The notes below the pieces were generated by a model. It saw only the letters and a program-made list of their open reading frames with translations, was not told where the DNA came from and ran no database searches. Made by a program: the position numbers and the translations under genes. This document shows, piece after piece, positions 45,240 to 55,984 of a DNA stretch of 64,000 bases (position 1 is its first letter; every line of letters starts with the position of its first letter). Origin of the DNA: Chrysemys picta bellii (lineage: Eukaryota > Chordata > Testudines > Emydidae); contig NC_088805.1 in the NCBI RefSeq assembly GCF_011386835.1, forward strand, positions 19,836,836-19,900,835, read 5' to 3'.

Positions 45240-45870
45240 CATCTCAGTGCAGGCGACTCTTTAACCTCTGAGGATAAGACAAGAAGCAATGGGCTTAAAT
45301 TGCAGAAAGGGTAGTTTAGGTTGGACATTAGGAAAAACTTCTTAACTGTTGGGGTGGTTAAGCACTGGATTTAATTGCTTAGGGAGGTTCTGGATTCTCC
45401 ATCATTGGAGATTTTAAAGTGCAGGTTAGACAAACCTGTCAGGGATGGTCTCGACCAGTGCTTCTCAAAGGCGGGCCGCTGCTTGTTCAGGGAAAGCCCC
45501 TGGCAGTCCGGGCCAGTTTGTTTACCTGCCGTGTCTGGAGGTTCAGCCGGATCGCGGCTCCCACTGGCCATGGTTCACCGCTCCAGGCCAATGGGGATGC
45601 GGGAAGCGGGGCAGGCCGAGGGAGGTGCTGGCCGCGGCTTCCCACTGCCCCCATTAGCCTGGAGTGGCGAACTGCAGCCAGTAGGAGACACAATTGGCCG
45701 AACCTGCGGACACGGCAGGTAAACCAGCCCAAACCACCAGGGGCTTTCCCTGAACAAGCGGTGGACCGGCTTTGAGAAGCACTGATCTAGACAATACTTA
45801 GTCCTGCCTTGAGTGCAGGGACTGGACTAGATGACCTCTTGAGGTCCCTTCCAGTTCTATGATTCTATGA
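45240..45870 (+). mobile_element. CR1 3' fragment, split by hAT
   Basis: Recognisable 3' untranslated CR1 sequence: GACAAGAAGCAATGGGCTTA, GTTGGACATTAGGAAAAAC, GGAGGTTCTGGATTCTCC, then after the insert ATACTTAGTCCTGCCTTGAG, GAGGTCCCTTCCAGTTCTAT and the terminal ATTCTATGA repeat. It is 5'-truncated, as most CR1 copies are. A palindromic hAT MITE occupies 45456-45784. Confidence 0.9.
45456..45784. mobile_element. Palindromic hAT MITE, family B, nested in CR1
   Basis: Ends CAGTGCTTCTCAAAGGCGGG and CGGCTTTGAGAAGCACTG are inverted. Flanks GTCTCGAC (45448-45455) and ATCTAGAC (45785-45792) match at 6 of 8, and CR1 sequence continues on both sides, proving the insertion. Its GC-rich palindromic core (CCCACTGGCC, CAGGCCAATGGGG, GTTTGTTTACCTGC) is shared with 16787-17110, whose ends are different. 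Confidence 0.92.
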
Positions 45871-46089
45871 CAGCATCCAAGCAATCGGACAGCTCTGCCT
45901 TTGACTTGCTGGGTGACCTTGGGTGAGAGAGGAATGGATCAGCACCTGTTGGTATTTACTGGGTGATAGAACCATTCAACATATTCCGCCGTGCCTAATC
46001 TTAAAAGGGTGGAGTTTCAGCCTGAACTCTGAATTTACATTTTGGGTGTGTATGTCACTCTCTCCTTTAAGAGTGTAACAATGGGCAGG

Positions 46090-47340
46090 AAGGCTGACTG
46101 TGTGGCTAAGACCCTGGCCTGGAACTTGGGTGGCCTGGGTTCAAGTTCTAGCTTAGTCATAGACTTCTTATGTGATCATAGGGAAGTAATTTAATTTGCA
46201 CTGTGCCTCGATCCCCATCTGGCAAAGGGGGATAATACCTCCTAGAGGTGTAGGGAGGATAAAATCCATTCATGACTGTGAGGCTGTGATGTATGACCAG
46301 AAAGGGTTAAGCATCCTGGAGGATAAATGACTCAAATTCAACCCTTAAAAACATATGGGGAGATAATGTTTGTCTTTTTGTGTATTTACTCATATATTGG
46401 TAGAGGTCAACCATGTAATCACAGTCCCTGTCTATGCTGTATTCTGTTAATTCAGAGATCAAATGAACATCTTACCATTTAAATGAACTGTAAACATAAG
46501 AGATCTCTGTATTCATCTCTCTTTGACATGTATAGCCAATCATCTGCAAATGGCCTTATGTTAATCTGTGTGAATAATTACCAGGTAATGCTTAGGAAAT
46601 GAGTGCCTATTGTTCATCAATGGACTTCGAGCTGCCAAAGAAGGCCTGAAACTGTATTAGGAATGGTTTGGTTCCTGATCCTGTCATCTCAGATCTGCTT
46701 GAGGCTTCATGCAGGGGAAGCCTAAGCCATAAGGACTGAGATCCCAGTCCTGACTGAACTGCCCTGAATATAAACATTGGACTATAACCTTTGAACTGTT
46801 TCTGAAAGACCCCTTTGCATCTACAAAGCTCTCCATCTCTGCTATAGATCTGAATCTCAAGGTTGACTCATGTCTGTATGTATGCTGATCTTTTAACCAA
46901 TGCTCTCCCCCTTTTTCTTTTTTAATAAATTTTAGTTTAGTTAATAAGAATTGGCTGTAAGCGTATATTTGGGAAAGGTCTGGGATATTCATTAACCTGG
47001 GAGGTAATGTGTCCGATCCTTTGGGATTGGTAGAATCTTTTTTTATATGATGAAATAAGATTTTCAGAAATCCTCATCATACCTGACTTGGGTGTCTGGG
47101 TGGAGGCCTGAGGCTAGGTTACTTTAAGGGAACTGTATTGTTGGCTTCTGAGTAACCAGTGAGGTATAATAGAAGTTGCTTTCTGCTGACTTGGTAAATC
47201 TAAGTATTGGAATATACACCAGCTTTGGGGCTTGCCTGCTCCATTCTTTGCAGTTCACCCTCATTGAGTGACCTCAACTGGCTCCCCTGGGATTCTGGTC
47301 ACAGAGGCACTCATTGCTATGGTGATAAGGATCTTTGAAG
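46090..47340 (+). mobile_element. MIR-like SINE split by a solo LTR
   Basis: Left part: CTAAGACCCTGGCCTGGAAC, GGTTCAAGTTCTAGCTTAGT, ATCCCCATCTGGCAAAGGGG and GACTGTGAGGC. After the LTR it resumes with ACTCATTGCTATGGTGATAA. The interrupted phrase compares with GACTGTGAGGTGCTCAAATA at 59183 onward. The insert is 46285-47303. Confidence 0.7.
46285..47303 (+). mobile_element. Solo retroviral LTR with 5-bp TSD
   Basis: Runs from TGTGATGTATGACC to TTCTGGTCACA with an exact 5-bp duplication GAGGC (46280-46284 and 47304-47308). A TATA-like GAATATAAAC lies at about 46766-46775 and AATAAA at 46924-46929, both plus strand, leaving a long segment after the polyadenylation signal, as in 1313-2724. No internal genes adjoin it. 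Its 1019-bp length and 5-bp TSD again suggest an ERVL-like or related class. Confidence 0.88.
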
Positions 47341-47378
47341 TACTGAGAGAGATTACAAAAACCTAGGTGCGTTACTCT

Positions 47379-47787
47379 CAGGGGTGAAAGTGGTCCGGTA
47401 CAGTGTACTGGTAAGAAGCCGGTAGTGGCCCATACGCAGCCCTCCTTAAAGCACTGCCGTGGAAGCGCTTTAACGCCGTTGCCCCTTTTGCCCCCCCGCC
47501 ACTGATGGGGGGGGGGGGGGGAGGGAGGGCAAAAGGGGCAGCTGCCCCAGGACTGGTGATTTAAAAGGGCCTGGGGTTCCCGGCTGCTGCCACTGCTACC
47601 ATGGCAGCGGCCGGAGCCCCGGGTCCTTTTAAATCACCGCCGGCGCTCCGGGCGGGGGGGGGCCAGACAGCATGGATGGGCTGGCTGAGGGAGGTTGACC
47701 CTGCCCCTTCTGCCTGAGGCCCTGCCCCTTCCAGGGGCCGGAGCTGGCCCCTGTACCAGTAAGAATTTAATATCACTTTCACCCCTG
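47379..47787. mobile_element. Non-autonomous hAT element, GC-rich core
   Basis: CAGGGGTGAAAGTGGTCC and ATATCACTTTCACCCCTG are inverted ends; a perfect 8-bp TSD GTTACTCT sits at 47371-47378 and 47788-47795. The 409-bp body has a run of about 17 G near 47507-47521, inverted GGGCAAAAGGGGCAGC/GCCCCTTTTGCCC words, and a GC-rich right half. Confidence 0.95.
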
Positions 47788-47990
47788 GTTACTCTAAGCA
47801 TATGTTGATACAGCCTTTTAAAAATCTAAACATCTTGTTTTGCAGAAATTTGTGACAAATCTTACAGTAAAGTTGGAAGCAGTCAGAAAAGTTTGAATAA
47901 CACCCCTAGGGAACTGTCTGATAGGCTAATGCCACACATGTCAGGGCAGTGAAATTTAACTAGTCAGGGAAACAACAGAAAATGACACTA

Positions 47991-48212
47991 AGGGTGTGTT
48001 TAGACTATCAGAAAAGGTAGGTTTTTTTTTAAATGTTTATCTAATACATTTTAGTTATCATTTGAAAAAATTCTAGTGTAGACAGAGTTCACCTTGACCA
48101 ATGAGCATGTGTTAAACTGTCTACAGTTGGATTTTAAAACGTAATTAAAATGTGTTCGCTAGTGTGTTTTTTTTTTTTTAAAGCACCCTCTACTCTTGTC
48201 TAGATGGGCCCT
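47991..48212. mobile_element. MITE of the GTCTACAC group, AT-rich core
   Basis: AGGGTGTGTTTAGACTATC and CTTGTCTAGATGGGCCCT form the degraded inverted ends. The interior is T-rich with AATTCTAGTGTAGACAGAG and TTAAACTGTCTACAGTTGG, indicating nested or duplicated end sequences. No TSD resolved. Confidence 0.6.
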
Positions 48213-48825
48213 GGTCTCCATGATAGCATTGAACTCGCTATATTTGAAACCTCATCTGACTGCTTTATCCTATCACTGCATTGGGGATTTACTCTGTCAT
48301 TAGCATTTCAATTTATTTAATTCATTGAGGCTCACTGAGCAATGTAACCAAGTTCCTGTTAAGCTACCACTGGCAATTTTGCTGTCAGAGATAGAAGGTG
48401 AGACTATTTTTACAGATATACTTTCATTCCTTGCTCAAGGGGGTACATTTCGAATTTCTGGAATAGCCTCCCACTGACCCCGTATCATTGGCAGACATCT
48501 TTATTTAGAGTCAGCATGGACATGTTTGCAGTTTTCCATTGCACTAATTACAACTTTGTCAAAGGTATACACAAAATTATGTGGATATTTATTGTAGTTG
48601 GACAGTAACTCTAGGATTAAGCTTTTATATTATAGCTGCACATTTTCTGCATTACTTTAGCTAAGGGGGGTTGAAAGGATTTGGTGTTTTATGCCTGGAA
48701 TAAGCTCAGTGAAATTCCATCCAAAAACTACATTAAGGTTCTACAATTAACCACTCCAAAAACGTCAAATGTTACAGTTTAGATTCCACATGCAACCCCA
48801 ACTCTGCCTCATCATACCCACACAT

Positions 48826-48926
48826 TACAGGACCTGACTGCGAAGCTGGTGTGAACCAGGAGTAACTCCAGTGAAGTCAGCAGAGTCATGCTGGCATGAG
48901 CATGAGTTCAGAATCAGGCATGTGAT
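48826..48926. repeat. Ancient palindromic MITE
   Basis: ACAGGACCTGACTGCGAAGC and TTCAGAATCAGGCATGTG flank AGGAGTAACTCCAGTGAAGTC. It belongs to the old GAAGTCAATGG group and is degraded. Confidence 0.5.
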
Positions 48927-49753
48927 CACACATTCTATTAGAAATAGTATAAGCTACCCCTTTTGACATGAGCAGTTAGCCAATTTGGGGGTCTCACATT
49001 GTTCCACTTAGGAGGAGGAATTGTTAGTAAAGTCAAGTATTTTTCTCTGATGCTATCTTCTCTATGGACTAAGAATGTACAAGGTCCTGATAGTTTCTTT
49101 GCTTACAGCCCCAAATCTTTTTAGCAAGCCCCAGCCCCAGAAGCCCCCTCTCTAGACTTTTCTCAGGGTCACACACTCTGCTTGTCCCGGGCAAGACAAG
49201 AGAGTAGCTGTTATGGGACTTGATTAATAAAGAATTAAAGGAAGACAATATAATGAATACTAATCAACATGGCATTATGTAAAATAGATCCTGTCAAACT
49301 AACTTTCTTTTTTTTTATTTATTTAAATGAGATTACAAGTTTGATTGACAAAGGTAATAGTTTTGAAGTACTAGTACTTTGACTTCTGTAAGGCATTTAA
49401 CTTGGTACTTCACGATATTTTGATTAGAAAACTAGAATGATATAAACTTAATATTACACATTACAAGGATTAAAAACTGGCTAACTGATAGATCTCAAAA
49501 TATAATTGTAAATGCTGAATCATCATCAAGTGGGTGTGTTTCCAGTGGTCCCAGAGGGATCGGTTCTTGGCCCTATGATATTTAACATTTTTTATCAGTG
49601 ACCTAGCGGAAAACATAAAATCATTACTGATAAAGTTCCCAGATGACACAGAAATGGGGTGAGTGATAAAGAAGGAAGTTGACAGGTCATGGGTACAGAG
49701 CAATCTGGATTGCTTGGTAAACTGGGCTCATGCAAACAATATGTATTTTAATA

Positions 49754-50251
49754 ATCAAACCAAGCAACCTGGCCTGACCCCAACAGGACCTGACTACGAG
49801 TGTCTGGGTTAGGTCTGAAAACAACCCAGCCCTCTCAAGTTTGGGTAGGATAGGTGCCGATCACCTCTCCTGCCTATGAATTTGATGTGGAGACTGCGTG
49901 TCTCGCTCCTGGTGGACACTACCACCTCGCTCTGCTGTGTGTGCTGCAGAGTGAGCATGCCAACGAGTTGCAACACCTCTTGCTCTGCAACGCACACAGC
50001 ACGCGAGGCAGTCGAGGCTGGCAGGAATGGAACACGCAGCAGCTGATGCCTCAGCTCCACTGGCAGATGGTGGCCAGAGATGGTTCTCAGACACAGGGAG
50101 CAGGAAGCCCCTACCAGGCCGAGCCCCAGAAGACAAGGCAGCAGTGCTGATGCAGGTTGGGGGAATTGTTGGATCTGAAAAAGACTCGATGCTCTTGGGT
50201 TGGGTTGAGGTGCGGGTCGAGCTGTAAAATTAGGCCTGAGCACACCTCTAG
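49754..50251. mobile_element. Unclassified insertion within CR1
   Basis: CR1 sequence breaks after CAATATGTATTTTAATA and resumes at TTAATATGGCTAACTGTAAC, with TTAATA on both sides (49748-49753 and 50252-50257), so a ~498-bp element inserted here. It contains AACAACCCAGCCCTCTCAAG and GGTGCGGGTCGAGCTG, and a GC-richer middle. I see no clear terminal inverted repeats. The open frame of 212 codons on the minus strand is antisense and resembles nothing known. Confidence 0.65.
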
Positions 50252-50975
50252 TTAATATGGCTAACTGTAACTGTATACATTTAGGAACAAAGAAAGTCGG
50301 CCATACTTTCAGGTTGGGGGGCTCTATCCTGGGACTCAATTGCTCTGAAAAAGATTCAGGGGTCTTGATGGATAACCAGCTGATCAGGAGCTCCCAGTGT
50401 GACACCGTGGCCAAAAGGGCTAACGTGATCCGGGGATGCATAAACAAGGAAATCCTGAGTAGGAGATTTTAACTTCTACTTGGCAGAGGTACGACCGTGG
50501 CTGGAATACTGTGTCCAGTTCTGGTGTCACCAATTCTAGAAGGATGCTTTGATAAATTAGAGAGAGTTCAGAGAAAAGCCACGGGAATGATTAAAGGATT
50601 GGAAAATGTGCCTTAGTGATGGAGCTCTTTCAGTCTATTTAGCTTAACAAGAGAAGGTTAAGGGGGACTTGATCAGAGTCTATAAGTTGGGGAACAAATA
50701 TTTAATAATGGGTTCTTCAATCTAGCAGAGAAAGGTATAACATGATCCAATGGCTGAAAGTTGAAGCTAGACAAATCCAGACTGGAAATAAGGAATACAT
50801 TTTTAACAGGGAGGGTAATTAACCATTGGAACAATTTACCAAAGGTTATGGTGGATTCTCATCACCGACAATTTTTAAATCAAGATAGGATGTGTTTCCA
50901 AAAGATGTGCTCTATGAGTTGTTTTGGGGAAGTTCGGTGACCCATGTAATACATGAAGTCAAACTAGTCACTAGC

Positions 50976-51170
50976 TGATAGGATATCTCCATTAATTTAA
51001 TTTCAATCTCCTAGAGCGGACCTTGAAAGGTCATCAAATCCAGCCCCCTGCCTTCACTAGCAGGACCAAGTAGTGATTTTGCCCCAGATTCCTAGGTGGC
51101 TCCCTCAAGGATTGAACTCACAACCCTGGGTTTAGCAGGCCAATGCTCAAACCACTGAGCTATCCCTCCC
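50976..51170 (-). mobile_element. Tortoise-type tRNA-derived SINE nested in CR1
   Basis: Complement of the SINE at 38911-39108 over its full length: plus strand GGATATCTCCATTAATTT, CCTTGAAAGGTCATCAAATC, then the B-box complement GGATTGAACTC (51109-51119) and the A-box complement CTCAAACCACTGAGCTATCC (51147-51166). It interrupts the 3' UTR of its likely mobilising partner CR1. A clear TSD was not found. Confidence 0.92.
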
Positions 51171-51749
51171 GGAATAACCCTTCTGGCCTTGGAATCTATG
51201 AATACCAGACATTCAGAACAAAACTCAGGTGGTGTGAAGCCACATGCAACAAGTATAGGAGAGAAAACATTCACAAGATACTCCACGAAGTAAAACTGTC
51301 ACGTTTGACAGCTCCACACTGTGTACCCTTAGTGTACAAGTGATTTTATTCCCCAAACGCTTTGCAAAGATGACAAAAGAACCAGGGCTGCTGTTTAGCA
51401 GAACCATTGCATGGGGTTATAGCGTAACTGGAATTTTTGTCTAGGGACTCAATAATACACAGTTGAAGTCACTGATGTACACATTTTCTGTTTGGACACA
51501 TAGTTCCCATTAATACTAATGGGAGCAACGCATCACACATGAATACAGGAGAATATTTCCCATTACTTTTGGTCCCAAAGCTCTCAGCTGGGAGATCCGC
51601 AAGGAAAAATGGCCATTTGTTTCATATTACAGTCTGTAATACATCAGATACGGTACACTGTGAATCTTATTTATGTTATAGTGTTGCAATGTGGTCTGGA
51701 TTATAAGTCTCTTAATGGCCTGTCTACTTTAAAGGAAACATGCATTTGA

Positions 51750-51850
51750 TTCTCCTCTCACTTATGCCAGTTTTATTCCAGTGTAACTCAATTGGCTTCA
51801 GTGGAGTGACCCCGACTTATATTGGTATGACAGGAGAGTTGGGCTCCATG
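51750..51850. repeat. Ancient palindromic MITE
   Basis: GATTCTCCTCTCACTTATGC and GGTATGACAGGAGAGTTGGG are inverse arms around CAGTGTAACTCAATTGGC and TTCAGTGGAGTGACCCCG. Degraded; same broad group as 48826-48926. Confidence 0.5.
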
Positions 51851-52489
51851 AATTTATATAATTTAAATTAATCATTCACATATCCATATATGAGGAAACA
51901 GACTAGTAAAGGCAGGATCTTAAAGGCACCTTTAAGAGATTGATTCCAAAACCCTTTACAGCTACTCAGTTAGTATCCATTTATTCCCCATTTTATGGGT
52001 CAACTGCTCATGACTGGATATGAGGCACAGAGGGCAACTTGATAGGCCAAATCCTAGCCTTAGTACACTGGCATCTGGTATTATCTCCCTGGACATTAAT
52101 GTAGATACTCCAGACTTATGCTTGTGGTAACTGGTGGGAGTACTTGGGCTACTGTTCTGTAGCGTACCCAGTGAGGTGACTGAATTCTGAGAAGGGTTTG
52201 GGGATAGTGGAGCCCTGCACCTGGAAGGAAGCTGGTCAGAAATTACCAGCAAGTGTTTAGAATGTCAATAATAACTTAACTGTGGTGATGACAGAATAAA
52301 AGATATGTACCCGTTTGTTTTTTCTCAGTTTACTTGGTCAATAAGCTCCCTCGCCCAAGGCATCTGTACTTAACCAAGTCTATTGATCTCTTCACTCTGA
52401 AGCTCTTGCTTCTTTCCCTGTCTCGGCTCTTTTGCTGCATCAGTGCTTTGCTGGGTGTGAAAGGAAATATTATTTATTAGTATTGCCAT

Positions 52490-52600
52490 ACTACCTAGAG
52501 GCCTCAATCATAGAGCAGGACCCCACTGTGCTAGGCACTGTACGAATGCAGAAGAAAAAGATGCTCTCTGCCCCGAGGAGATTACATCCCAAGTAATGTG
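52490..52600 (+). repeat. Ancient interspersed repeat fragment
   Basis: TTAGTATTGCCATACTACC, GGACCCCACTGTGCTAGG, CACTGTACGAATGCAGAAG and TCTGCCCCGAGGAGATTACA in fixed order match 14965-15035 and 11925-12065. Probably a LINE-derived relic, but class is uncertain. Confidence 0.5.
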
Positions 52601-52699
52601 ACGTTCTCTCAGGCTGCCGTTACTGGCACTTCATAAGCTGATCCGATTTGTGAGCGTGTGTGTGAAACAGAATGATTTGCTCCCAGCCGTCTGGAGTTG

Positions 52700-52770
52700 A
52701 AGGGTCTGATCCAAACCCCAGTGAAGTCAATTGAAAGACTCCCATTGTCTTCAATAGACTTCAAGCCCTG
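52700..52770. repeat. Ancient palindromic MITE
   Basis: GGGTCTGATCCAAACCCCAG, GTGAAGTCAATTGAAAGAC and CTTCAATAGACTTCAAGCCC follow the foldback order of 42546-42607. Confidence 0.5.
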
Positions 52771-53390
52771 GTCTCTGTTGGCTTTTTTAGTTGCTTTTTC
52801 AAATTATTTTACATGTTTTATTATCTAATTTTGACTTATTTCTTTCCCACGATGGCTTTCACACCATTATTACTGGCTGCCTGTGTGATAGGTGGGCTGG
52901 TGTAATCCTTGGCGCCCCAACAATCGCTGCTTGCCAAATTCTTCTCCCAGTAAACCCTGTGCCAAGGACACATGCTAGCTCTGGCTGAACACAATGCTAC
53001 AGATTCTTCTCCTCTCTGTGTTTAGTACTGCTGAAGCCTCTTGGGAAAGTAAATGTCTGATGTGTCACATTCCGGGTAGAGTCCACATCTCCAGGCAATC
53101 TGCATCTTCTTCCTTCTCCTTTAATTTAAAAAAATATGTCTAGTAATATTTCGATACATATGAGGCTAGTAACAAAAGGCTACCCTCCCCTTCCAGGAAA
53201 TTATCACAGAAACATCTTTACAATCTAACAATGTGTGTATGTATGGGCACGCACATAGACACACAAGTAAAATATTTGCACATAACAAGACCTTATGAAA
53301 CTTCCTGTATCTTTTATATCTCTATTTACAACATAGAGGAAATCTAGCTCTAGGGCTAAGGCTACATAGTATCTCCCTTAACTAAAAGGA

Positions 53391-53399
53391 TGTGTGTGC

Positions 53400-53431
<32 letters not shown>
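53391..53431. repeat. GT microsatellite with GC interruption
   Basis: TG dinucleotides in tandem for about 41 bp, interrupted once by a GCG and ending in GCGCGCGTG. Confidence 0.95.
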
Positions 53432-53644
53432 ACAGATGGTGTTTCATTGCCATCTCTCTTCTGGGGTGTACCCGGGAAGGGTGGCAACAATGGCGTAAGT
53501 CACACATGAATCTGGCCACATTTTGCTACAAAAGCAGAATTATTCCTAAGTGGAATAACTTTCAGACTCTCCCATAGACTGTCAGTACCCCTGTACTCTG
53601 AAAACAGCTTCCTCTGGGCCAGCTCAGGGAAGAGTTACTCTGTA

Positions 53645-53771
53645 TAAGGTGACCAGATAGCAAGTGTGAAAAATCGGGACGGAGGTGGGGGGTTAATAGG
53701 AGCCCATCTAAAAAAAAACCAAACCCAAATATCAGGACTGTTCCTATAAAATCGGGACATCTGGTCACCTT
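53645..53771. mobile_element. hAT MITE, 127 bp
   Basis: TAAGGTGACCAGATAGC and GACATCTGGTCACCTT are inverted ends. Flanks ACTCTGTA (53637-53644) and ACTCTGCA (53772-53779) match at 7 of 8. Inner words AAAATCGGGAC repeat near both ends. The minimal element at 58411-58450 is of the same terminal type. Confidence 0.9.
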
Positions 53772-53855
53772 ACTCTGCATTTACACCAGGTTAATGGAGA
53801 TCAGAATTCTGGCCCCCTGACTTCATTGGACTGACTCCTGATCTTAAACATTCTA

Positions 53856-53984
53856 AGGCCCTGATCACCAAACATTTAAGCGTATCCTCATTTCAAGCCT
53901 GCAAGTAATCCCATTGAAGTGAATGGGACTATTTACATACTTGAAGTTAAGTACATGTGTAAGTGCTTTGCTGGGCCAGGGCCT
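53856..53984. repeat. Ancient palindromic MITE, 129 bp
   Basis: AGGCCCTGATCACCAAACA and GCTTTGCTGGGCCAGGGCCT are inverse ends. Inner arms include ATCCCATTGAAGTGAATGGG, itself palindromic, and ACTTGAAGTTAAGTACATGT. Confidence 0.65.
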
Positions 53985-54739
53985 GAGGGACAGCAGCATC
54001 TTCTCTTCAATTCACGCAGCAGGGCTGGTCTGAGACATGCTCCTGGCACAGATGTGAGTATGTAATGGTGATGGGCAAGCCTCTTTGTTCCCGGAGGTTC
54101 CAATTGGGGTGAGCTTTCCAATGTTCTTTGGCTCGGCCATGTGGTGGCAATTTGTTAAGAGATCTCCCTGCTCTGCAACGGTATTTCAGCAACTGCAGGA
54201 GCTCATTTAAAAAACACAGCTGTAAAGATGCTAAATTCTTAAAACGGAAAGTGCATTTTTCTGAGGCTGGCACAAATCTGAGGGTAAAGGATTGCTCTTT
54301 CTGTCTGCACTTAGCTGTCATTTCTGTTTTCTCTCTCTCTCTCAAGGTGTCTGCAAGTGTGTAAGTCTCATTAGCGTTAATAGGAACTGAATTCAAGCAT
54401 TAGCTGGAGAACAGTTCCCTAAATGCTGCCTTTGCTTCTCAAGCCAAGATTCGGTCCCCGCCTCTGTTGCTAATCTGCTTCTTGCAGACTGTAACTTTTT
54501 TTTTTTTTTCCCTTGTGAAGTAGCAGCCAAACAAGGCTTCCGTCAGCCACTGTGCCACTACAGTGGTTCTCAGATTACACAGGCTGAGAGCACTTTGCAA
54601 AGGAACAGTTGACAGGGAAAGCATCAGGGTCTCATGAAAAGATACACATGACACCGCCCAGGAACAGAGAGGAAACAACTCCGCTATGTCTAACATTTTC
54701 TGCTTGGCTGACATTGTAATAAACTAAAACCCAGGGGTG

Positions 54740-55030
54740 AAGAGAAGGGGTGACAGTAGGAGATGGGGAAACCACTTATTTCAGGGAACAAATCAATTGC
54801 GAACAAATCAGTTGCTAACGCACCATTTGTGCACTTGACGTTGGCCTTGGGTGATGTTTGGAAATGGAAGGCATTCTATAGACAGCTGCCCAAGGGAATG
54901 CTAATTAGCTGGCAAGCAATTAATTATTAATCAGACTTTTGTTCGTTGTGAAGACAATGCTTTCTTTGGCAGCCTTTTAACATTCCTAGTTTGCTTTGTT
55001 TTTATTTCGCAAGCTGAGAATGTCTTGGAA
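54740..55030. promoter_or_regulatory. Candidate conserved non-coding element
   Basis: Repeat-free and dense in developmental-type binding sites: a perfect palindrome GCTAATTAGC (54900-54909), GCAATTAATTATTAATCAG following it (homeodomain cores), and an exact-register tandem duplication of GAACAAATCA[A/G]TTGC at 54786-54800 and 54801-54815, containing SOX-like ACAA[A/T] cores. No open frame of note. Enhancer function is inference. Confidence 0.35.
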
Positions 55031-55984
55031 CTAGATTTCACTGCACTGCTCTTCTTTCCCTTTGGTGTCCTCATCCAGTTTTCTGCTTCACAGGTGGAGT
55101 CAATGCCTCAAGCTCAGCACTTAGGAGTATTTGCAATGGCAATGAAGAGTCCAAGGGAACTTCTGGTGTGCTATTTTTAAACAGCTGGACTGCCATATAA
55201 TTCATTCAGCCAGGGAGGCCAGCACTATTTACATTAGATTTGATAAGGCTGTAAGTACATTGTAACAATGGGCCTGTTAACCTCTTCAACTGACTGAGTC
55301 CCAGACGTTTTTTCGACCTTTTTGTTTTGCAGAATTTTTAATTTGTAACTCTTCCCCCCCCCCCTCAAAAAAAACCCCCTGAAAAATGTGGTGTTCCATA
55401 AAAATGCTTGATTCTGAAAATAGCCCACAGGGAAAACTTTTGACCAGTTCTAGTAAACAGATTTAGAAGAGACCGATTCCATAGCATGGCTTTCGGTAAA
55501 CCATGGAAAATTTTGGCATCTGTTTCTGGCTCTGGAAGGAACAAAGAAATTGCATGAAATGAAATATAAGTGAATAAACATAGTTACCCACACATTTTTT
55601 TTAAACTCCAGTTTCAGAACATGGAAAGGCTCAGGCGAAGTTCTTTTCTGTTAATTTATCTATCTTTTGTTAAAAGACCTCCCTTCCCCCTCTCCCCCAC
55701 ATATAATCAGTGTTAGCTCTTTCCTTATATGTCAATAAACACATTTAATCTGGAGGGTCATGACATTTTCAGGCAGGAAATGGAAAACCCAGCAATATAC
55801 AGGGGTTCAAATATTCTTCTAGAACTTCTATAAAGTTCTGGTTGTTCAGTAGAACAAGGCAGACATGTATTTCCCTCCACTACTTCTCTCCCCCTCTCTC
55901 ATAAATGAAGCAAAAAAGTTAGAGCATTTGCTATACTTCCTACCTCCTAGGTACTTTTATGGCTACCATCATCATCAGCCTCTG
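55031..55984. other. No gene seen
   Basis: AT-rich unique sequence with a C run at about 55354-55363 followed by A-rich sequence. No exon, RNA gene or defined transposon. Confidence 0.35.

Larger units (their letters stand above)
49225..51205 (+). mobile_element. CR1 LINE, degraded ORF2, two nested inserts
   Basis: Continuous CR1 homology from within the reverse transcriptase to the 3' end. In the frame at about 49535-49615 the RT motif reads PEGSVLGPMIFNIF before a stop; at 49636-49647 the catalytic box reads FPDD rather than FADD. Later ORF2 sequence (TGTGTCCAGTTCTGGTGTC; AAAGCCACGGGAATGATTAA) and 3' UTR (AATAACCCTTCTGGCC, AATCTATGAA) follow. Many stops and frameshifts make it a dead copy. 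Inserts at 49754-50251 and 50976-51170 interrupt it. Confidence 0.88.

Noticed and set aside
49809..50447. Open frame of 212 codons, minus strand
   Set aside because: Spans the junction of the unclassified insert and antisense CR1, so it cannot be a native gene.
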